Origin: Paraburkholderia sp. C35
GTDB lineage: Bacteria > Pseudomonadota > Gammaproteobacteria > Burkholderiales > Burkholderiaceae
Length of the DNA: 64,000 nt
NCBI RefSeq assembly: GCF_003121405.1
Contig: NZ_QBUY01000010.1
Location: 62,001 to 126,000, forward strand
Direction: 5' to 3'
Under the pieces are notes generated by a model. It did not search any database and was not told the DNA's origin. It saw only the letters and a list, made by a program, of their open reading frames with translations. Below are positions 8,446 to 16,536 of this stretch, piece by piece. Numbering within the stretch: position 1 is the stretch's first letter; the number at the start of each line of letters is the position of its first letter. Both the position numbers and the translations under genes were made by a program.

Positions 8446-8903
8446 CACCTCAACAATTTATCGCCGCAGTGAGCCCGGCCGCTCGCACGTCGATGGCAAC
8501 GACGAAGATCCCAGCGAGTTTTACGGTGGCCGAGGCCGCACTCGAATCCGGGTGGGGCGTTTCGCAGCTGTCGGTCAAGGCCATGAACCTGTTTGGGATC
8601 AAGGCGGACGCATCGTGGACAGGGCCGACGTTGACGATGCAGACACGCGAGTTTCTGAACGGTCAATGGGTCATGGTCCCAGCGTCGTGGCGCGTGTATT
8701 CCGACTGGCTTGGATCGATCAGTGATCACGCGCAGTTTCTGCTCACCAACCCGCGCTACAAAAGTGCGTTCTCGTGCACGAGTGGTACCGGCTTCGCACG
8801 CGCGGTAGCCGCTGCCGGGTATGCGACGGATCCGGACTATGCGTCGAAGATCATCGCGATCATCAACGTGCATGGTCTCCAACTCCTCGATCTCCCCACG
8901 TGA
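8442..8903 (+). CDS. Phage endolysin, glucosaminidase family (FlgJ/LytG-like)
   Basis: A 153-residue protein. The conserved glucosaminidase core is visible: ASFTVAEAALESGWGVSQLS with the likely catalytic Glu in ALESGWG, then AMNLFGIKA and the WRVYSDWLGSISDHAQFL segment. It cleaves the N-acetylglucosaminyl bond of peptidoglycan during host lysis. No signal peptide is present, so it needs the neighbouring holin to reach the wall. The start is chosen at ATG 8442, overlapping the previous stop. Confidence 0.85.
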   Translation: MTPQQFIAAVSPAARTSMATTKIPASFTVAEAALESGWGVSQLSVKAMNLFGIKADASWTGPTLTMQTREFLNGQWVMVPASWRVYSDWLGSISDHAQFLLTNPRYKSAFSCTSGTGFARAVAAAGYATDPDYASKIIAIINVHGLQLLDLPT

Positions 8904-8910
8904 GACCCAA

Positions 8911-9105
8911 ATGAAAGACCTCATCAAGCCCGTGTCGGTCGGTCTGCTGTTCGTGTTCATCGCGGTGACTGACTACCTGAAAATCAACGACCCGACGTTG
9001 CGCGAGGCTGCGTTCGGAATGATCGGCCTCATCACAGGTTGGCACGGCGTGCTGCAGCTGCCGCTGAGCCTCGGCAACAAAACCGCTTCACAAACCCCGC
9101 AGTAG
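8911..9105 (+). CDS. Holin-like small membrane protein
   Basis: A 64-residue protein with two hydrophobic segments, VSVGLLFVFIAVTDYL and AAFGMIGLITGWHGVLQL, joined by a short polar turn (KINDPTLRE). It lies 7 bases after the endolysin gene. Two-segment topology and position fit a class II holin that forms the lesion releasing endolysin. Sequence family is not recognised, so the role rests on context. Confidence 0.6.
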   Translation: MKDLIKPVSVGLLFVFIAVTDYLKINDPTLREAAFGMIGLITGWHGVLQLPLSLGNKTASQTPQ

Positions 9106-9151
9106 TTCCCTCGCCGCGTCCGCGGCATTCACTCCCAAGGAAATCACCACC

Positions 9152-9616
9152 ATGAAACGCATCATGCTGCTTGCGGCAGGCCTTGCCGCGTCCGCACTCG
9201 TCGCTCTTTCCGGCTGCTCGACGGCGCAACAGTCCAACGCGCAGGAGGATCTTGCAAAGCTCCAGACAACCGTTGTCAGCGGCTGCATGGTTGTTCAGCC
9301 GACGCTGGTCGCGGTCGCCGCCATCGATCCGGTTGTCAGTACCGCCGCGACCGCGAACGGACTTTTCTGTGCGACGGCCGGCGCGATCACTGTGACCTCT
9401 GTGCAAACTCTCGTCTCGACTGGCATCCCTGCGATCGAACAGGCGGTGACGGCGTCGACTCTGATTCCGGCGAATCAGAAACCCATCGTCATCGCGGCGC
9501 TCGGTGTGTTCCAGCTAACCGTCGCGAACGCGCTCACGGTCTATGGGCAGGCGGCAGCTGCGCCCGCTGCGTCAACCCCTTCTGCTGCGTCAGCGCCAGT
9601 CGCGGCGAGCCAGTAA
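9152..9616 (+). CDS. Phage lipoprotein
   Basis: A 154-residue protein with a basic N-terminus, hydrophobic stretch and lipobox LSGC near residue 22, so it should be lipidated and exported. The mature part is Ala/Thr/Val-rich, with an Ala/Pro-rich tail. It could be a spanin-like outer-membrane component (its length and lack of coiled coil argue against classic Rz1) or a superinfection-exclusion lipoprotein. The stop and next start overlap as TAATG. Confidence 0.65.
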   Translation: MKRIMLLAAGLAASALVALSGCSTAQQSNAQEDLAKLQTTVVSGCMVVQPTLVAVAAIDPVVSTAATANGLFCATAGAITVTSVQTLVSTGIPAIEQAVTASTLIPANQKPIVIAALGVFQLTVANALTVYGQAAAAPAASTPSAASAPVAASQ

Positions 9617-9924
9617 TGAAGCTCGTCGAACTAAATCCGGAATTTGTCCGGTTTCTCCCGGAGCTCATCTGCCAAGGGATGCACCGTCGCGAGGTTGTCT
9701 CCACCTTTGCCGAAGCGCAAGGCATTCGTTTCACCAGCCCAACGAATCCGGAGCAGAAAGTATGCGTGCCGTTCCGCGATCGTGGCGCGCCCGCCGACGA
9801 GAACATGGGCATTCAATGGGGAGCGACAGGCAGCAGTTTCGCCGACCTGACGTTGTCTCCATCCATTGACATGTCGCGTGGCGGTGGATGGCACGGCTTC
9901 ATCACCGATGGCGAGGTTCGGTGA
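9616..9924 (+). CDS. DUF6527-like small phage protein
   Basis: A 102-residue soluble protein. The C-terminal DLTLSPSIDMSRGGGWHGFI-TDGEV resembles the ending of DUF6527-type proteins found in phage and mobile regions. The start overlaps the lipoprotein stop, and its own TGA overlaps the downstream ATG. It is thus in one tightly coupled lysis-region transcript. The function is unknown. Confidence 0.55.
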   Translation: MKLVELNPEFVRFLPELICQGMHRREVVSTFAEAQGIRFTSPTNPEQKVCVPFRDRGAPADENMGIQWGATGSSFADLTLSPSIDMSRGGGWHGFITDGEVR

Positions 9925-10640
9925 TGGAATTCAGGACCATTCTGGAGGCGGCGAAACGTGCTCAGGCGGCATATATCATCGATGCGGCCGCTGCGCGCGC
10001 CGCGTTCGAGGCGCTCGGCTATTCGTGGATCGACCAGTTTCAGGACCGCGACAGTCAGGCGGTGCTGGTGCACGACGCGGCAGGTGCAGTCTATCTGTCG
10101 ATGAGCGGCACGCGCTTCAGCGCCGGGAAGCTTGGTGATCTCATCGATGATCTTCAGACGCGACCGATCGACGTCGGCAGCGGCGCGCGGGTCACGCGTG
10201 GCGCGTACGAGAGCGCCGCAGAGATCTGGGCGTGGGCGAAGAAGCTCGCGCCCACCGATACGGTCTGGAATGTCGAGGGGCACAGCCTCGGCGGATGGCG
10301 TACGTCGTACACGCCGATCTTCGTACCGCGTGCTCAGATCGGTCGCCTTCACGCGTTTGAGCCACCCAGGGGGGCAAACGCGGCGTACTACAGCCTCTTC
10401 GAAAACGAGCTCGCTTCGCTGGAAATAGTCGGCAACGGTCGAGACATCTGGTTTGGGTATCCCCGGATGGGCGACTGGATACACCGGCCGGGACAGATGC
10501 TCTGGCTGCAGTCGAAAGGCTACGAGTTGATCGACACCGCTGCATGGCCAGGCGGATTCAGTCTCGGTGATCACTCAATCGATCTGGTGGTCCAGAGGCT
10601 CGAACAGATCGTGTCGACTCTTTCGGTCCCATCTCTCTAA
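9924..10640 (+). CDS. Class-3 lipase-like alpha/beta hydrolase of the prophage
   Basis: A 238-residue protein with the nucleophile elbow VWNVEGHSLGGWR (GxSxG). An oxyanion/core strand (AVYLSMSGTRFSAGKLGDLI) lies upstream, as in fungal-type class-3 lipases. A likely catalytic His is in SLGDHSID near the C-terminus. It has no signal peptide and begins in overlap with the previous stop. It could degrade host envelope lipid during lysis or change the lysogen surface. A strong terminator follows, making it the last gene of the lysis transcript. Confidence 0.7.
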   Translation: MEFRTILEAAKRAQAAYIIDAAAARAAFEALGYSWIDQFQDRDSQAVLVHDAAGAVYLSMSGTRFSAGKLGDLIDDLQTRPIDVGSGARVTRGAYESAAEIWAWAKKLAPTDTVWNVEGHSLGGWRTSYTPIFVPRAQIGRLHAFEPPRGANAAYYSLFENELASLEIVGNGRDIWFGYPRMGDWIHRPGQMLWLQSKGYELIDTAAWPGGFSLGDHSIDLVVQRLEQIVSTLSVPSL

Positions 10641-10657
10641 AAGCAACAGCGCTGAAC

Positions 10658-10681
10658 AGCCGCCTTCGGGCGGCTTTTTTA
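10658..10681 (+). terminator. Intrinsic terminator after the lysis operon
   Basis: AGCCGCC, loop TTCG, GGCGGCT then TTTTT. It is a textbook GNRA/UUCG-type terminator 17 bases after the lipase stop codon. The tailspike ribosome site begins immediately after it. Confidence 0.85.
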
Positions 10682-10692
10682 TTGGAGTCTCC

Positions 10693-12636
10693 ATGCCGAC
10701 GATGGTCAACATTAGCCCGACACCGATTCAAAGGTTTGTCGATTCCAATGGGAATGCGCTTGCTGGTGGATTGCTTTTCACCTATCAGGCCGGCACAACA
10801 ACCAAATACCCGACCTACACCGACTCGACGGGGAACACGCCAAACACTAATCCGATCGTGCTGAACCAGCGCGGCGAAGCTTCGATCTGGTTGGTTCCCA
10901 CGCAGTCGTACAAGTTTGTCCTCGCACCATTCAACGATACAGACCCGCCGCAATCTCCCATCTGGACCGAGGATCACATTCAGGCGAATGCGGCCGTCGC
11001 CGTCGGCAATATGACCGACGAGCAAGGAAGCGATGGCAATCCGGGATTCAAGGCTGGCACAGACTTCACGCCCGGCACCACAACGTCGCTGACGCTCTCC
11101 AATACTTACGGCAGTTCGGCGAACCTTTGGGTCGCGTTCGATGCAGCGGAGCAGGGCGCTGACAGCTTTTCATTGAACGGGGTCACGCTGACATTCACAG
11201 CACCCATTCCAGTTGGAGTTAGCAAGGTATTCGTCAAGGGCGGAACGTCGCTAACGATGGGAACACCAGGACCCGGAACGGTCTATGACGGGTCCGTTGC
11301 ATCCAATGCCGGAATCAATAGCTCGAAGCTCTCGTTTTTGCAGGATGGGAACGGCGCAGTCGTAAGGACCGTGCTTTCGAAACTTAAGGAAACCCTTTCT
11401 GCGGCCGATTTCAATGCCAAAGGGGATGGTGTAACAGACGATACCGTGGCGCTTACTGCTGCGATCAATCAAGCCAACGCTTCCGGGCAGAAACTGCGTC
11501 TCACGCCGGGCGCCGTGTACACCATTTCTTCGGCGTTGCCAGCGATCACGACAACCGGTGCGGGGATCGAATGCACCGGTGGCGGCGGTGACAACCAAAA
11601 CGACGCGGGCTGCATCATCAAAGCTACCGGTGCTCCGGGTTATACGATGGTTACGCTGTCCTCGATAATCGGCCAGCGTAAATCGACTCATCTATCGTTC
11701 AAAGGGATCGGTCTCGACTGCAATAGCATCGCTGGTATCGGGCTTTCGATCACGTCGATCGATTTTTCGGAAATCAGTGTCGTTGGATGGAATGCCAAGA
11801 CGGAAGGTGTCTTTATTGGTTGCGTGAACGGCGCATTGTTGACCGATCCTCAGGATACGCAGCGCAACGTGATCAGCATCGTCTGGCAGCAGACCACTGT
11901 CGACGTCCCGTGCGTATTGATGCAAAACGGCTCGACGGGCAACCCGAGCTTCAATAATTTTCCTTTCCTGTATGCAGTCAATACCGCGGGCGTGCAGCCT
12001 GCCGTCGTATGGATCGGGACGGACAACAACATTTACGAGAATCTTGCGATCGGAAGCGGCGGCACCTATGCAGGCATCTTCCAGTCTTCGAATGCAGCGC
12101 CTAACTTTGGTGCCAACAACGAGTTGTTCGTGAAGGTATCGGGCAGCAAACCGGTCTATGTGCAGGGCGGCGGTTCGTATTCGAATCCGAAGATGATCCG
12201 CGTGATCGAGTATGACGAGTCGAACAGCACGCCTGCATGGGTTGCGGACACCGGCACCAGCCTGATTGATCCGCTCTGGCGACAGTATTTCCCGACTCTC
12301 ACGTTCTCGGGCGGCGGCGGGAGCGTTGGATCGGTGAACGCACAATATCGCCGTGCTTCACCCACCAGCGTCGATTTCAAATGCTCGTTTTCGATTGCCT
12401 CTGCAGGCGGTTCGGGGGCCGTCCAGATACCGCTCAATGTCGGTCGCACCGGTCTACCCGCTGACTCTGTATACGGGCAGGAGATCTCGGTAACCGGCAA
12501 AGCCATTACTGGAAATATTTCTGCTGGGACCACTACAGCGAAAGTGCAGATGTACGACGGAACCGCGTTGCAGAACGGCTATACGGCCGTCGTGAATGGC
12601 ACATACCAGTGCGGATATCAGGACGTGTTCGTTTGA
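10693..12636 (+). CDS. Tailspike with pectate-lyase-like beta-helix
   Basis: A 647-residue protein starting at ATG 10693 with TTGGAGT just upstream. Residues about 1-105 resemble a head/tail-binding domain (QRFVDSNGNALAGGLLFTYQ). Residues about 114-183 form the module shared with the protein at 163-744. From about residue 235 (DFNAKGDGVTDDTVALTAAI) the pectate-lyase superfamily signature opens a right-handed beta-helix. The C-terminal 130 residues are beta-rich and probably trimerise. It should bind and perhaps cleave surface polysaccharide such as O-antigen. Confidence 0.85.
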   Translation: MPTMVNISPTPIQRFVDSNGNALAGGLLFTYQAGTTTKYPTYTDSTGNTPNTNPIVLNQRGEASIWLVPTQSYKFVLAPFNDTDPPQSPIWTEDHIQANAAVAVGNMTDEQGSDGNPGFKAGTDFTPGTTTSLTLSNTYGSSANLWVAFDAAEQGADSFSLNGVTLTFTAPIPVGVSKVFVKGGTSLTMGTPGPGTVYDGSVASNAGINSSKLSFLQDGNGAVVRTVLSKLKETLSAADFNAKGDGVTDDTVALTAAINQANASGQKLRLTPGAVYTISSALPAITTTGAGIECTGGGGDNQNDAGCIIKATGAPGYTMVTLSSIIGQRKSTHLSFKGIGLDCNSIAGIGLSITSIDFSEISVVGWNAKTEGVFIGCVNGALLTDPQDTQRNVISIVWQQTTVDVPCVLMQNGSTGNPSFNNFPFLYAVNTAGVQPAVVWIGTDNNIYENLAIGSGGTYAGIFQSSNAAPNFGANNELFVKVSGSKPVYVQGGGSYSNPKMIRVIEYDESNSTPAWVADTGTSLIDPLWRQYFPTLTFSGGGGSVGSVNAQYRRASPTSVDFKCSFSIASAGGSGAVQIPLNVGRTGLPADSVYGQEISVTGKAITGNISAGTTTAKVQMYDGTALQNGYTAVVNGTYQCGYQDVFV

Positions 12637-12665
12637 TGCGACAACTATCAAGTTTGGAGAATCCA

Positions 12666-13442
12666 ATGAGAAAGATCGTATGTCTACTCATCACACTGTT
12701 CGTTTCGCTGTCTTTTGGCGCCACGCTTACACCGATTCAACTACTAAATCCGACCGGTTCGAGCAGTGGTCAGACTGTTGTTTCGACCGGGGCGTCTAGC
12801 GCGCCAGCTTGGGGCGGCATTGGCGTCAACGGCATCGCCTCAATCGCGGCGAATACCGTGTTGGCGAATGCGACCGGGTCGAGTGCGGGCCCGACAGCAT
12901 TTGCGATGCCGAGCTGCAGCGGGACGCTGAACTCACTTCAGTGGACCAGCGGGGCAGGTTTCACGTGCGCAACACCGACGGTTACGGGGACGGGGTCTGT
13001 CGTTCTCGCCAATCAGCCTGTCATCAATGGCGTGACGAACGGGAGCGCCGCTGCGGCAGGACAGGTTGGACAAGTCTTGACCAATGCGACAGCTGGCACT
13101 TCACTCACGACTGGAACGCCGGCAAACGCGACCAGTGTCAGCCTCACGGCGGGCGATTGGGACGTGCAATGCTCTGCCACCTACATTCCAGGCGCGAGTA
13201 CCACGATCTCGACACTTGTTCAGGGCGTGAGCACGACATCGGCCACATTTCCGGCCGTCAATAGTGGAGCATATAGCCAGATCATCGCGTCATTCACGAC
13301 CGGTCAAGGCCAGATTGCATTTACGCCCGTGACGACGATTAATGTTTCCACCACAACAACCGCTTATTGCGTTGCGCAGGCGGCGTTCGGTGTTAGTACC
13401 ATGACCGTCAGCGGTTTCATCCGCGCGCGGCGCATGCATTAG
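12666..13442 (+). CDS. Tail-associated protein with a Sec signal peptide
   Basis: A 258-residue protein starting at ATG 12666, with TTGGAGA upstream. An N-terminal signal peptide (KIVCLLITLFVSLSFG, then AT) is followed by Thr/Ser/Gly/Ala-rich sequence. That sequence has short tail-fibre-like repeats (VLANATGSSAGPTAF) and ends in a beta-rich domain seen in phage fibre proteins (SGFIRARRMH). It lies 29 bases downstream of the tailspike. A secretion signal on a fibre-like protein is unusual, so it might act at the lysogen surface rather than in the virion. Confidence 0.6.
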   Translation: MRKIVCLLITLFVSLSFGATLTPIQLLNPTGSSSGQTVVSTGASSAPAWGGIGVNGIASIAANTVLANATGSSAGPTAFAMPSCSGTLNSLQWTSGAGFTCATPTVTGTGSVVLANQPVINGVTNGSAAAAGQVGQVLTNATAGTSLTTGTPANATSVSLTAGDWDVQCSATYIPGASTTISTLVQGVSTTSATFPAVNSGAYSQIIASFTTGQGQIAFTPVTTINVSTTTTAYCVAQAAFGVSTMTVSGFIRARRMH

Positions 13443-13549
13443 AAAAGGCCCTGGCCTGCCACCGGGTGGGCCAGCATATCCCACAGACAGGCCGCAGCCA
13501 CGGCCGCTGCGGTCAAAACGAACAAGACTTCCTCCATCTTGAGCTTCAT
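13439..13549 (-). CDS. 36-residue single-span membrane peptide
   Basis: A minus-strand ORF (ATG at 13549) encoding MKLKMEEVLFVLTAAAVAAA, then CLWDMLAHPVAGQGLF. The hydrophobic core is long enough for one membrane span. GAGG lies 7 bases upstream. It starts 8 bases beyond the stop of the large membrane protein at 13558-15219, so it is likely its operon partner. Its stop codon overlaps the end of the plus-strand tail gene. It may be an accessory subunit; no family is recognised. Confidence 0.45.
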   Translation of the reverse strand: MKLKMEEVLFVLTAAAVAAACLWDMLAHPVAGQGLF

Positions 13550-13557
13550 TGCTGGCC

Positions 13558-15219
13558 TCATTTGCATTGAATGTCCGCCATGATGGCGACGAGTTTTCGA
13601 ACGTCGGGAAGCGCAGTAACTGGATCGGACTTCTGCGCATCCGATGCATCGACCATCACCAACGCCGGTTGTCCAGGCGCGAATCCGACATCGACGTCTC
13701 CCTTCGAAGGATAGTCCTTAACGACACCGCCCGCGCGGATCGTCACCGTCGAGGACTTCCATTCATCCTTGCGCCATAGCCTGAAGTGCGCCGTATGCGT
13801 GCCTGACGGACACATCAGCGTGACCGGCCTGTCGGCCTCGATCCAGTTCTCATCGAGTCCGTTCACGACGGGTCCAGTCGCCTTGAAGATCCACAAGCGG
13901 TGCTGATACATGAGGTCGATGGCTGGCTTGACCTGTGGCCAGTACCACATCATGGTCTGGGCCGGATCATCCTTGTCCTTGATCGTCTCCGGGAATGCGA
14001 GTACGACGGGCGCCTCTGCGATGAACTTCTTCTTGAAGTCGGGAACGTAGATTCCCTTCTGCCAGTCCGCCTTGTATGCAAACAGTCCGGCGAGCGCGAT
14101 GATGGCAGCGAGCGCAAACGCCGCCACTTTCTGGCGCGGCATGTCGAATAGCCACCACACGATCGCGACGGGGATGAATTGCGTGTGCACGGCATACCAC
14201 TGGCCCATTGCGCCGTCGATGCCGTTGCGGTAACGGAACACCGAGACCGCAACGATGTTCACCACCGAATACGCCGATAGCGCCAGCACGAACATCGACG
14301 CCGCGCTGCGCCTGCGAATTGCATATATCCAGACGCCGACCGTCGCCGCTGCCATGATCGAGCCAGCGATGTAGTAGGGCAGCAGCCCGGCGCCCTGTTC
14401 AAAGAGAGCCTTGCCGAGCAGGCTCGCTCCCGTCATCACGAACAGGAAGCCAATCATGGCTTCGATGCTCTTCGCGCCGGCAGCTGGCGCATTCGCCGTC
14501 ATGTCGCTGAAGTGGCTGGTGAGCGCGACATATGCGACGACTGTCACCGCGACCGTCATCCCGATCTTCCATAGCGGCAGTCCAATCTTTCGGTCCTGAT
14601 ACGCACGTACCAGCATCAGCACGCCGAATGCGCCAATGGCACCGATGCTATAGCCGCCGAGGAACAGTATCTGGGCGATCGGGAACAGAACGAAAAACCA
14701 GCGCAGCGATCCGTCGCCCCAAAGCGACGAGGTCAGCACGCGCGCGCAGATCACGAACAGGCAGACACCGCCGGCGGCCGCCAACGCCATCCCCCACATC
14801 GGGTTGTGAACGGTCGACAGCAGCAGGAACAGGATCAGGGCCATCCCGGCGAGCCGCGCTGCGGGCTTCCAGGCGGCATCCCGGTATATCCGTTGCGCGG
14901 TCAGCGCAGCGCCGATAACCAGAAAGACGGCGTAGACGGCGTTGTCGAACCCACCCCAGATCCGGAACAGGATCACGTTCGCCGCGAGGATCAGGTTGTA
15001 GCCGGGGAACATGTGCTCGCCGAAGACCGTGAAGAATCCGCGCGCGGTCAGATGCCGGTCAAGCATGTCCTTGAGGAAGTCGTAGTGCAGGAACTGCGCC
15101 TCGTAGAACAGGTTGGCGCTTTGCAGGTAGACATAAACGGCGTAGAGAGCCGACAGGAGAAGGAAGACGCCCACGGTCACCGGCCCGGTGAAACCGCCTT
15201 TCTGGTTGGTTGTTGACAT
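13558..15219 (-). CDS. Polytopic membrane protein, putative serotype-conversion glycosyltransferase
   Basis: A 553-residue protein. The first about 400 residues hold roughly ten hydrophobic segments (for example VTVGVFLLLSALYAVYVYL and LAGMALILFLLLSTV). A soluble domain of about 150 residues follows. HYDFLKDMLDRHLTARGFF in the first loop contains acidic residues, as in GtrC/GtrII or GT-C enzymes. It is convergent with the tail genes at the prophage end, exactly where P22 keeps gtrABC, but no gtrA or gtrB lies beside it. Modification of O-antigen is an inference from topology and place. Confidence 0.55.
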   Translation of the reverse strand: MSTTNQKGGFTGPVTVGVFLLLSALYAVYVYLQSANLFYEAQFLHYDFLKDMLDRHLTARGFFTVFGEHMFPGYNLILAANVILFRIWGGFDNAVYAVFLVIGAALTAQRIYRDAAWKPAARLAGMALILFLLLSTVHNPMWGMALAAAGGVCLFVICARVLTSSLWGDGSLRWFFVLFPIAQILFLGGYSIGAIGAFGVLMLVRAYQDRKIGLPLWKIGMTVAVTVVAYVALTSHFSDMTANAPAAGAKSIEAMIGFLFVMTGASLLGKALFEQGAGLLPYYIAGSIMAAATVGVWIYAIRRRSAASMFVLALSAYSVVNIVAVSVFRYRNGIDGAMGQWYAVHTQFIPVAIVWWLFDMPRQKVAAFALAAIIALAGLFAYKADWQKGIYVPDFKKKFIAEAPVVLAFPETIKDKDDPAQTMMWYWPQVKPAIDLMYQHRLWIFKATGPVVNGLDENWIEADRPVTLMCPSGTHTAHFRLWRKDEWKSSTVTIRAGGVVKDYPSKGDVDVGFAPGQPALVMVDASDAQKSDPVTALPDVRKLVAIMADIQCK

Positions 15220-15509
15220 GCTTGTAAGAATTGGAAATCTGCACGGCCCGTAGTCTACAACATCCGGTTTAGGTGCCTAACCTGCTGGACCGTATGTGTG
15301 ACCAAACTGTGCCCACGTTCTGTGACACATGTCGAAAAACTATTGAAAACCTTGATAATCCCATAGCTGACCGGCGCGGGATCAGTGTTGAAAAATCAAC
15401 GACTTACGGCTCTTCCGGGTTTTCTACCTCGCACTCCTCATCCGGCGCGATCCGTCTCTCTTCTTTCTGTCCCGGTGACGCGCCTGTCATCGGGCATCCA
15501 CATCGGCAA
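15220..15509. other. Gene-free stretch at the probable prophage/host junction
   Basis: About 290 bases without a convincing gene. It lies between the last phage gene and the first peptide gene and should contain the right attachment site. No tRNA, integrase or clear direct repeat was seen, and the other prophage end is outside the window, so the core cannot be defined. Confidence 0.4.
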
Positions 15510-15540
15510 GAAAGCCTCTTCATCAAGCGAAGAGGCTTTC
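15510..15540 (-). terminator. Hairpin terminator after peptide gene 1
   Basis: GAAAGCCTCTTC, a 7-base loop, GAAGAGGCTTTC: a perfect 12-base-pair stem. On the minus strand it is followed by TTGCC, giving CTTTCTT at the 3-prime side. It lies 10 bases past the stop of the 15551-15760 gene. Confidence 0.6.
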
Positions 15541-15550
15541 GGCGCGCGCA

Positions 15551-15760
15551 TCAATTGATCATCGGGCCGCCCACGCGTCCTTCGAAAATGGCGCAGTTGA
15601 GCCCGAAGTCATCGACGGTGCCTGTACTCGTGCCGTCGACGGTCACAACAACACTTCTTCCCCCAACGATGCTTTTCATGCGCTCGGGCGTCAGCGCCGT
15701 CTCTTTGCGTTCGAGATCGGTAGACGCGGGCAGATCCTTGATAACGACATTGGCTTCCAT
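15551..15760 (-). CDS. Double-glycine leader peptide 1
   Basis: A 69-residue precursor. The start is ATG 15760, with AGGAGA 7 bases upstream; the longer upstream frame looks random. The leader contains VIKDLP and ends RMKSIVGG at residue 34. This is 8 residues longer than the other leaders because of an insert around KETALTPE. The predicted mature peptide of 35 residues begins RSVVVTVDG and holds a single Cys (GLNCAIFEG). It is likely cleaved and exported by the C39 transporter at 30195-33251. A weaker sigma-54-like promoter lies upstream at 15816-15832. Mature activity is unknown. Confidence 0.7.
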   Translation of the reverse strand: MEANVVIKDLPASTDLERKETALTPERMKSIVGGRSVVVTVDGTSTGTVDDFGLNCAIFEGRVGGPMIN

Positions 15761-15815
15761 GGCAGTTCTCCTGATGCAGGTTCGGCGAGCACGATCTGGC
15801 GCTCGCCCGATACGC

Positions 15816-15832
15816 CGCAACGCATATGCCGG
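15816..15832 (-). promoter_or_regulatory. Candidate sigma-54 promoter of peptide gene 1
   Basis: On the minus strand the sequence reads CCGGCATATGCGTTGCG. GG and GC are exactly 10 bases apart, the -12 element is a perfect TTGC, and the -24 element CGGCAT departs from TGGCAC at two places. It lies 56 bases upstream of the start codon. Confidence 0.55.
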
Positions 15833-16133
15833 AATCGAAGCGTTATGTGAGGTAGCCCACATTGCGCTTTGAAAAGCGCCACCAGGCAAGGGAATAATCG
15901 GCGAAGTCCGCGCGTATACATCACTTCGCATCAGACTGCCTGTTCTGCGAAACCGAAAGTGTTAGCGGACGCCATACCGCGAAGCACGAAAAGTTGGCGG
16001 AAGAAAACCGACGGAAATGGGCAGAATACACGCACGTGCGACATACCCGCGCGAAAACGCGCCGCCAGCCTTCAGGCCGGCAGCACGTCGCAAGAGAAAA
16101 GCGGGCAGCCGTAACGGCTGAACGGCGAAGCCG
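15833..16133. other. Intergenic region between peptide genes 1 and 2
   Basis: No supportable gene is seen in about 300 bases. It probably holds activator sites upstream of the candidate promoter at 15816-15832. It also contains an imperfect hairpin at 16064-16081 (minus strand GCCGGCC, TGAA, GGCTGGC, with TTTT 6 bases on) that may end the peptide 2 transcript. Confidence 0.4.
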
Positions 16134-16358
16134 CTATTTGCGCAACAGGCTTTGCGGCGGTATGCGTTCGTCGACGGGTTGGCGCGCGGCTGTCGGGAAT
16201 CCTACGGGATAGTCGACGACACGCGTCGCTGCCGGCAATGCCTGCGCGGCGACGCCGAAGAAGCGTCCGCCCGTTCGTGCACCGCCGACAATGGCGGTCA
16301 TCGCGGCGCGATCCAGATCGATACTTTCGGGTAAATCCTTGATGACGAGCTTCGACAT
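16134..16358 (-). CDS. Double-glycine leader peptide 2
   Basis: A 74-residue precursor. The leader MSKLVIKDLPESIDLDRAAM ends TAIVGG and is exactly 26 residues long. It aligns with the other leaders at DL (8-9), LD (15-16), Met 20 and GG (25-26). The predicted mature peptide of 48 residues (ARTGGRFFGVAAQALPAATR at its start) is basic and Pro/Arg-rich, unlike the Asn-rich mature peptides of the neighbours. No sigma-54 promoter was found in the 178 bases upstream, so it may be read through from the genes at 16537-17188. Confidence 0.7.
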   Translation of the reverse strand: MSKLVIKDLPESIDLDRAAMTAIVGGARTGGRFFGVAAQALPAATRVVDYPVGFPTAARQPVDERIPPQSLLRK

Positions 16359-16536
16359 GGCTGTTCCAGAAGAAGTGTTGCGTGGCGCCGTGACGACCGA
16401 AGCATGTCTCGGTCGATGACGGCCACGCGTATGGCTCGAACAACCAGTATAGGTAATTCAGGCTCGAAGCGGTGTGCGCTGACGAGCATTGCGACGCTGC
16501 GCGGAGGTCCCCGATCCTCCACGGCAGCGCGCGCGG

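Noticed and set aside
15220..15509. tRNA or integrase marking the prophage end
   Set aside because: No cloverleaf sequence or recombinase ORF could be found in this stretch on either strand.
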